A stretch of DNA of 64,000 nt, taken from assembly GCF_000006945.2 (NCBI RefSeq), contig NC_003197.2, forward strand, positions 2,790,001-2,854,000. The letters are read 5' to 3'. The DNA comes from Salmonella enterica subsp. enterica serovar Typhimurium str. LT2. GTDB lineage: Bacteria; Pseudomonadota; Gammaproteobacteria; Enterobacterales; Enterobacteriaceae. Below are positions 37,583 to 46,500 of the stretch, one piece after another (positions within the stretch are counted from its first letter, which is position 1; the number at the start of each line of letters is the position of its first letter). Made by a program: the position numbers and the translations under genes. The notes under the pieces were generated by a model. It was not told the DNA's origin. It worked only from the letters and a program-made list of their open reading frames with translations, and made no database searches.

Positions 37583-40500
37583 ATGCGTCTACTCGCCGTG
37601 GTTTCGAAATTGACTGGCGTCTCCACCACTGTGGAATCCTCAGCGGTCACTCTTAACGCCCCGTCAATTGTTAAATTATCAGTGGCCCGGGAGGAAATTA
37701 GTCAACTTACGCGCATTAATCAGGATCTGGTGGTGAGGCTCCATTCCGGCGAAACGATCACGATTAAAAACTTTTACGTTACCAACGATCTGGGCGCAAG
37801 CCAGTTAGTACTGGCGGAAAACGATGGCACGTTATGGTGGGTAGAAAATCCGCAAGCCGGGCTACATTTTGAACAAATCGCTGATATTAATGAGCTGCTG
37901 GTCACTTCTGGCGCTTCCCATGAAGCAGGCGGCGCCGTTTGGCCGTGGGTACTGGCTGGCGCGGTGGCGGCTGGCGGCATTGCCGCTATCGCGTCTTCCG
38001 GCGGCGGCGATTCCCACCATCATTCGGATGGCGATAATCCGCCCCCCGATAACACCAATCCTGACGGTAATCCCCCTGATAACAGCAATCCCGGCGGCAG
38101 TACCCCCAACGGCAATACTCCAGGTAGCAGTAATCCTGTAGATACTACCCCGCCTCTCGCTCCCGGCGAATTATTGATTTCAGCGGACGGAAAAACGGTA
38201 AGCGGGCAAGCCGAAGCGGGCAGTACCATTACCATCAAAGATCCCTCAGGCAACGTCGTTGGCGAGGGCAAAGCGGATAGCGACGGTAAATTTAGTATTG
38301 ATCTGACAGCGCCACAGATTAGCGGCGAACAACTTACCGTGACCGCGACTGACGATGCCGGCAATACCGGCCCATCGGCAACCATTGATGCGCCCAACAT
38401 TCCTCTCCCCGATACACCGGTTATCACCGCCGCTATCGATGATGCCGCTCCCCTCACCGGCACGCTGAGCAATAATCAGTTTACGAACGACAATACCCCC
38501 ACTCTGGAGGGCACCGGCAGCGCAGGCACAGTCATCCATATTTACGCCAATGGTCAGGAAATAGGCTCAACAACGGTTGATACCAGCGGAAACTGGCATT
38601 TTGCCATTACCAGCGCGCTAGCGGATGGGGAAAATCATTTCACCGCCATTGCGACTAACGTGAAAGGCGAAAGTAGCGAATCAGCCCGCTTTACGCTGAC
38701 TATCGACACACTCATCCCCGATGCCCCACGTGTTGAACTGATTGCCGATAACACCGGTTTGCTCACCGGGCCGCTACAGAATAATGACCGAACTGACGAG
38801 GCAAAACCGCTATTTTCCGGGCAGGGAGACGCAGGCAATACCATCACGATTAAAGAAGGTTCAACCGTTATCGGCAGCGCTACCGTAGACGAAAATGGAC
38901 GCTGGACCTTTACGCCGACTACGCCGTTAAGCGATGGCGAACATACCTTTACCGTCGAACAAAGCGACAAAGCCGGAAACACGAGCCGCGTGACGACAAC
39001 GCCTACTATCATTGTGGACACCACGCCGCCTGACGCCGCTATCATTGATAATGTTGCGAAAGACGGCACAACCGTTAGCGGCACCGCTGAAGCTGGCAGT
39101 ACTGTGTCGATCTATGACCCGGCGGGAAATTACCTGGGCTCCACGATTACCGGAGAAAATAACCACTTCAGCATCACGCTGAATCCGGCTCAGACCCACG
39201 GCGAGCGTCTGGAAGCGCGTATTCAGGACGCCGTCGGTAACATCGGCCCCGCCACGGAGTTTACCGCTTCTGACTCACAGTATCCTGCCCAGCCGACTAT
39301 CCTTACCGTGACGGATGACGCTGGCGCCGTTACCGGGCTGCTGAAAAATGGCGATGCCACAGATGATAACCGCCCAACCCTCAGCGGTACTGCTGAACCA
39401 GGCAGTACGATATCGATTAACGATAATGGCTTTCCTGTAGCGACCTTTCCGCCCATTGTCGCTGACGCTGACGGCAAATGGAGCTTTACCCCCTCGCTGG
39501 CGCTTGCCGATGGCGACCATGTCTTTACCGCTACCGCGACCAACGATCGCGGCACCAGCGGGCAGTCCGTCTCCTTTACCATTGATATCGACACGCAGCC
39601 GCCGGTGCTGGAAGGCCTGGCGGTTAGCGACGTCGGCGACAGACTCACCGGCACTACGGAAGCTGGCAGTACTGTGGTTATCAAAGACAGCCTGGGAAAT
39701 ACGCTCGGGAGTGGAACGGCAGGCGACGACGGTACCTTCTCAATAGGTATTAGCCCGGCGAAAATTAACGGCGAAACATTAAGCATTAGCGTTACCGATA
39801 AAGCCGCGAATAGCGGTCCGGTAGAAACGCTGAACGCGCCGGATAAAACTGCGCCTGCGGCACCGGACGGTCTTACCGTGGCGACCGACGGTCTGTCCGT
39901 AAGCGGTCAGGCGGAAGCCGGGGCAACGGTCACTATCCGCGACAGTAGCAACACCGTACTTGGCAGCGCCGTCGCTAATGGCAACGGACAATTTATCGTT
40001 CCGCTGAATACGGCGCAGACTAACGGCCAGGCACTTATCGCTACCGCCACCGATGTCGCGAAAAACGAAAGCGCCGCCGCGACGGTTATCGCGCCGGACA
40101 GTACCGCGCCAGAAATGCCGAAAAACGTGGTAATTAGTGAGGATGGCACCAGTATCAGCGGCACCGCCGAACCGGGTAGCGCCATCACGATCGCCACGCC
40201 GGACGGCAAGCCGCTTGGCAGCGGCAAAGCAGATGGCGAAGGTCATTTTACCCTTCCCCTCGTCCCCGCACAGACCAACGGCGAACAGGTTACCGTCACC
40301 GCCACCGACAGCGCCAACAACGTCAGCCCGCCAACCACAGCGCAAGCGCCCGATATCACCGCCCCGGATAAGCCCATTATCACTCAGGTACTGGACGATG
40401 TTGAAAGCTTCACCGGGCCGCTGGTTAACGGACAAACCACCAACGACAACCGTCCCACCCTTAGCGGTACGGCGGAGGCCGGCGCGCGTGTCGAAGTCTT

Positions 40501-43500
40501 TGATAACGGCTTTTCACTGGGACTCGCCACGCTACAGCCCAACGGTGCCTGGACGTTTACGCCGTCGCAAAATTTAGGTGAAGGCGCGCATCGACTGACC
40601 GTAATCGCAACCGACGCTAAAGGCAATGCCAGTCAGGCCGCGTCATTCGACCTGGTGGTCGATACGCAATCGCCGCAGCAACCGGTAATCACCTTCATTA
40701 CAGATGATGCGCCGGGTATTCTCGGTAGCGTCGCGCATCTGGGGCTCACTAACGACAGCACGCCAACGATTAATGGTACAGGTGAACCGGGTTCCACAGT
40801 ACACCTGTATCAGAATGGCGCCCGGATAGCAGATATTATCGTCGGTAATTCCGGCGTCTGGAGCTACGCTTACACCACGGCCTCGCCACTGGCGGACGAC
40901 ACCTACACCTTTACCGTGACGGCCAGCGACAGTAACGGCAACACCACGCCTTTTTCGACCGATTTTACGATTACCATTGATACCCAGGCCCCTGCCGCCC
41001 CCGGCGTTATCGGCGTAGCTGACGGCGACGGAAATACGATTGATACCAATCAGATTACCCAGGAATCCCAGCCCCGGTTGAGCGGTAGCGGCACCGCAGG
41101 CGACACAATCATCCTTTACGATAATGGCAATGCCATAGGTCAGGCGCTGGTCGGCACGGACGGGCGCTGGCAGTTTACGCCGCCTGCCGCGCTGGGCGAC
41201 GGCGACCACCTTCTGACCGCTCGCGCCAACGATCCGGCGGGGAACGAAAGTCCCGAATCCATCAGCTTTACCCTACGCATCGATACCCAGGCGCCGGATG
41301 CGCCGCAGATCGTGTCAGCCGCCATCACCGGCGGAGAAGGCGAGGTGCTACTGGCAAACGGCAGTATTACCAATCAGCGTATGCCGACCCTCAGCGGCAC
41401 CGGCGAACCCGGCACCATCATCACCCTGTACAATAACGGCGTAGAACTGGCTACCGTCCAGGTCAATCCACAGGGTAGCTGGACCTATCCGCTAACCCGT
41501 AATCTGAGCGAAGGGTTAAACATCCTGACGGCCACCGCCACGGATGCCGCAGGCAATAGTAGCCCGACCTCCGGCGTTTTCTCCGTTACCCTTGATACCC
41601 AGCCTCCAGCGCAGCCTGACGCGCCGCTAATCAGCGATAACGTCGCGCCGGTTATTGGCAACATCGGCAATAATGGCGCAACGAACGATACCACGCCGAC
41701 CTTCAGCGGCACGGGAGAGATCGGCAGCACGATAATTCTCTACAATAATGGCAGTGAAATTGGTCGCACAACGGTAGGCGATAACGGTAGCTGGAACTTT
41801 ACGCCTGCGGCACTGACGCCAGAAACCTATACCATTACCGTCACGGAAACCGATAGAGCGGGCAATATCAGTCCACCTTCCGCCTCAGTCACTTTTACGC
41901 TAGACACCACTGCGCCCGCCAATCCGGTTATCACTTTTGCCGAAGATAACGTCGGCGAAGTCCAGGATACTATTGTCAGCGGCGCAACCACTGACGACAA
42001 TACACCGGTCATTCACGGCACTGGCGACATCGGCAGCATTATTACGCTCTATAATGGCAGCAGCGTTTTAGGCGTAGTCACCGTCGATGAGACCGGCACC
42101 TGGACGCTGCCGGTGACCAGCGCGTTGCCGGATGGCGTCTACACCCTGACTGCCATTGCCGCCGATGCCGCCGGAAACAGCAGCGGCGTATCGAACAGCT
42201 TTACCTTCACCGTCGACACCGTTCCGTTGCAGCCGCCCGTCGTCAATGAAATCCTTGACGATGTTGCACCAGTGACCGGGCCATTAACCGATGGCGCCTT
42301 TACTAACGATCGGACGCTGACTATTAACGGCAGCGGCGAAAACGGCAGCACCGTCACGATTTACGACAATGGCGTGGCAATAGGGACGGCGCTCGTCACC
42401 GACGGGGTCTGGACATTCAATACGCCCGAATTATCAGAAGCCAGCCATGCGCTAACCTTCAGCGCGACTGACGATGCTGGAAATACCACGGCGCAAACCC
42501 AGCCGATCACTATTACCGTGGATATCACCGCCCCGCCCGCGCCAACAGTCCAGACGGTGGATGACGATGGCACGCGCGTCGCCGGAATTGCCGACCCTTA
42601 CGCTACCGTTGAAATTCATCATATCGATGGCACCCTGGTCGGCAGCGCTGTCGCTAATGGCACCGGTGAATTCGTCGTTACGCTCAGTCCGGCGCAAACC
42701 GATGGCGGTACGCTGACGGCAATTGCTATCGATCGCGCGGGGAATAACGGCCCGGCTACGAATTTTCCCGCTTCCGACAGCGGTCTGCCCGCCGTCCCGG
42801 CCATCACGGCGATTGAAGATGATGTCGGGAGCGTACAGGGGAATATTGCGGCGGGCGGCGCCACGGACGACACCACGCCGACGCTGCGCGGCACCACGGA
42901 TATCGGCTCTACCGTTGAAGTTTTCATTGATGGCGATTCGGCAGGCTTTGCCACCGTTGACGCCAGCGGGAACTGGATCTTTGAGATCGCGACGCCATTA
43001 AGCGAAAGCACACATTACTTCACCGTCCAGGCAACCAATGCGAATGGCCCGGGCGGCCTGTCCGCACCGGTCGGGATCACTGTCGATCTTAGCGCGCCGG
43101 CGCAACCGGTTATTACCAGCGCAACGGATGATGTCCCCGGCATGACCGGTACGCTGGATAACGGCGCGCTCACCAATGATTCACGCCCGACGCTCAACGG
43201 AACGGGAGAAGCTGGCGCCACGATCCGCATTCTGGATAACGGCGTAGAAATCGGTTCCGCCACGGTAGATCAAAGCGGCAACTGGCGCTTCACCCCGAAC
43301 GCGCCGCTGGAGAGCAACGCGCACATCTTTACCGCCGTAGCGACCGATCCCGCCGGCAATAGCGGCCAGCCTTCGGACGGCTTTACGCTGAACATTGACG
43401 CGCAGGCGCCAGATGTGCCGGTTATCACCTCCGTGATTGACGATAACAATCAACCGACCGTTCCGGTGTTACCGGGGCAATCCACCGACGATCGGCAGCC

Positions 43501-46500
43501 AATACTGAACGGAACTGGCGAACCTGGCGCGACAATCACCATTTTTGATAACGGTACGCCGCTTGGCACGGCTCAGGTAGGCGAAAACGGTAGCTGGACC
43601 TTCCCGGTGCCCCGCAATTTGTCAGAGGGAAGCCATAATCTGACGGTTAGCGCTACCGATCCGGCGGGCAATACCAGCGCGGTCTCCGCGCCGTGGACGA
43701 TCGTGGTCGATATTACGCCTCCGGCGATCCCGGTTCTCACCTCCGTCGTGGATGACCAGCCCGGAATTACCGGCAACCTGGTTAGCGGGCAGCTAACGAA
43801 CGATGCGACGCCCACCCTGAACGGGCGCGGAGAGGCAGGCGCGACGATTAATGTCTATCTTGACGGTAATCCCGCGTCCATCGGTACCACGACGGTGAAT
43901 AGCGACGGCACGTGGAGTTTCACGCCGCAGACGCCGCTTGCAAACGGTAGCCACACGTTCACCCTTAGCGCCACCGATCCGGCGGGTAATAGCAGCGCGG
44001 TGTCCAGCGGATTTGTGCTGACGATTGACGCCACACCGCCCGCCGCGCCGGTTATCGCCAGCGTGGCAGACAATACGGCGCCGGTAACGGGCATCGTCCC
44101 CAACGGCGGCTCGACGAACGAAACCCGACCAACACTCTCGGGTACCGGTGAGGCGGGTACAACCATCTCGATTTATAATGGCAGCGCGCTGGTCGGCACG
44201 GCGCAAGTTCAGGCCAACGGTAGCTGGAGCTTTACACCGTCTACCTCGCTGGGCGCGGGCGTCTGGAACCTGACGGCGACAGCAACCGATGCGGCAGGCA
44301 ATACCAGCGCCGCGTCCGAAATACGCTCGTTTACTATTGATACCACGGCTCCCGCCGCGCCTGTTATTGATACGGTCTACGACGGTACGGGCCCCATTAC
44401 CGGCAATCTGAGTTCAGGACAGATCACAGACGAGGCGCGCCCTGTCATTAGCGGCACCCGTGAAACCAACACAACTATTCGTCTCTACGATAACGGCACG
44501 CTGCTGGCTGAAATTCCCGCCGACAATAGCAGTAGCTGGCGCTACACGCCCGACGCCTCGCTGGCGACGGGCAACCATGTAATTACCGTCATTGCCGTTG
44601 ATGCCGCAGGCAACGCCAGCCCCGTTTCGGACAGCGTTAATTTCGTCGTCGATACTACGCCGCCGCTGACGCCGGTAATCACATCAGTCAGTGACGATCA
44701 GGCGCCAGGCCTCGGCACGATCGCGAACGGCCAAAATACCAACGATCCTACGCCAACCTTCAGCGGCACCGCAGAAGCCGGCGCCACGATCACGCTCTAT
44801 GAAAATGGTACGGTCATTGGCACGACAACGGCTCAGCCTGACGGCGCGTGGAGCGTCTCCACCTCAACGCTGGCAAGCGGAACGCACGTCATCACCGCCG
44901 TCGCCACCGATGCCGCAGGAAACAGCAGCCCGAACAGTACGGCTTTCACCCTGACGGTCGATACCACCGCGCCGCAAACGCCAATCCTGACGTCCGTGGT
45001 GGATGACGTCGCGGGTGGGGTCACAGGAAATCTCGCTAATGGTCAGATAACCAATGATAACCGCCCCACGCTGAACGGCACTGCCGAAGCGGGCAGCGTG
45101 GTCAGTATCTATGATGGCGACACTCTGCTTGGCGTCACCTCGGCTAACGCGAGCGGCGCGTGGAGCTTCACGCCGACGACAGGGTTAAACGACGGCACGC
45201 GCACATTAACAGTGACCGCCACCGACCCGGCAGGCAACGTTAGCCCGGCCACCAGCGGTTTTACTATCGTGGTCGATACCCTTGCGCCAACGGTTCCGCT
45301 TATAACCAGCATCGTTGATGATGTCCCGAACAACACCGGTGCCATTGGCAATGGACAATCGACCAACGACACACAGCCGACGCTCAACGGTACTGCGGAA
45401 GCCAACAGCGCGGTAAGCATCTTCGATAATGGCGCGCTGGTCGCGACCGTGAACGCCAATGCCAGCGGCAACTGGAGCTGGACGCCAACCGCCGCGCTCG
45501 GCCAGGGAAGTCACGCCTATAGCGTTAGCGCCGCCGATGCGGCTGGCAACGTTAGCGCCGCTTCGCCATCGATAACGATTATCGTGGATACCATTGCGCC
45601 CGGCGCGCCCGGCAACCTGGTCATCAATGCTACCGGTAATCGCGTGACGGGCACCGCGGAAGCAGGCAGTACAGTGACGATTACCTCTGAGACTGGTGTG
45701 GTACTGGGAACCGCCACCGCCGACGGTACAGGCAGCTTCACCGCCACACTCACGCCCGCGCAGACCAATGGTCAGCCGCTACTGGCATTTGCCCAGGATA
45801 AAGCAGGCAACACAGGCATTGCCGCCGGATTTACCGCGCCCGATACGCGCGTGCCGGAAGCACCGATCATCACCAACGTAGTGGATGATGTGGGTATTTA
45901 TACCGGCGCTATCGCCAACGGCCAGGTCACTAATGACGCACAACCCACATTGAATGGTACCGCTCAGGCGGGCGCCACGGTGAGCATTTATAACAACGGG
46001 GCGCTGCTCGGCACCACCACGGCGAACGCCAGCGGAAACTGGAGCTTTACCCCGACAGGCAATTTGACCGAAGGCAGCCACGCCTTCACCGCCACCGCGA
46101 CTAACGCCAACGGTACAGGCAGCGTCTCCACCGCCGCGACGGTGATTGTCGATACGCTGGCGCCCGGTACGCCGTCAGGTACGCTCAGCGCCGATGGCGG
46201 TTCACTTTCCGGGCTGGCAGAGGCAAACAGCACCGTAACCGTCACGCTGACGGGGGGCGTGACGCTCACCACCACCGCTGGCAGCAACGGCGCATGGTCT
46301 CTCACCTTGCCGACAAAACAAATTGAAGGTCAACTCATTAACGTGACGGCGACTGACGCTGCGGGTAACGCCTCTGGCACGTTAGGCATTACCGCGCCGG
46401 TTCTGCCGCTGGCGGCAAGGGATAACATAACCAGTCTTGATCTGACCTCTACCGCCGTCACCAGCACGCAAAACTATTCGGATTACGGCCTGCTGCTGGT

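Noticed and set aside
38137..46410. Regularly spaced repeats that might suggest a CRISPR array
   Set aside because: Units are ~240-315 bases, degenerate and within one translated frame; no 28-37 bp exact repeats with unique spacers and no cas genes.
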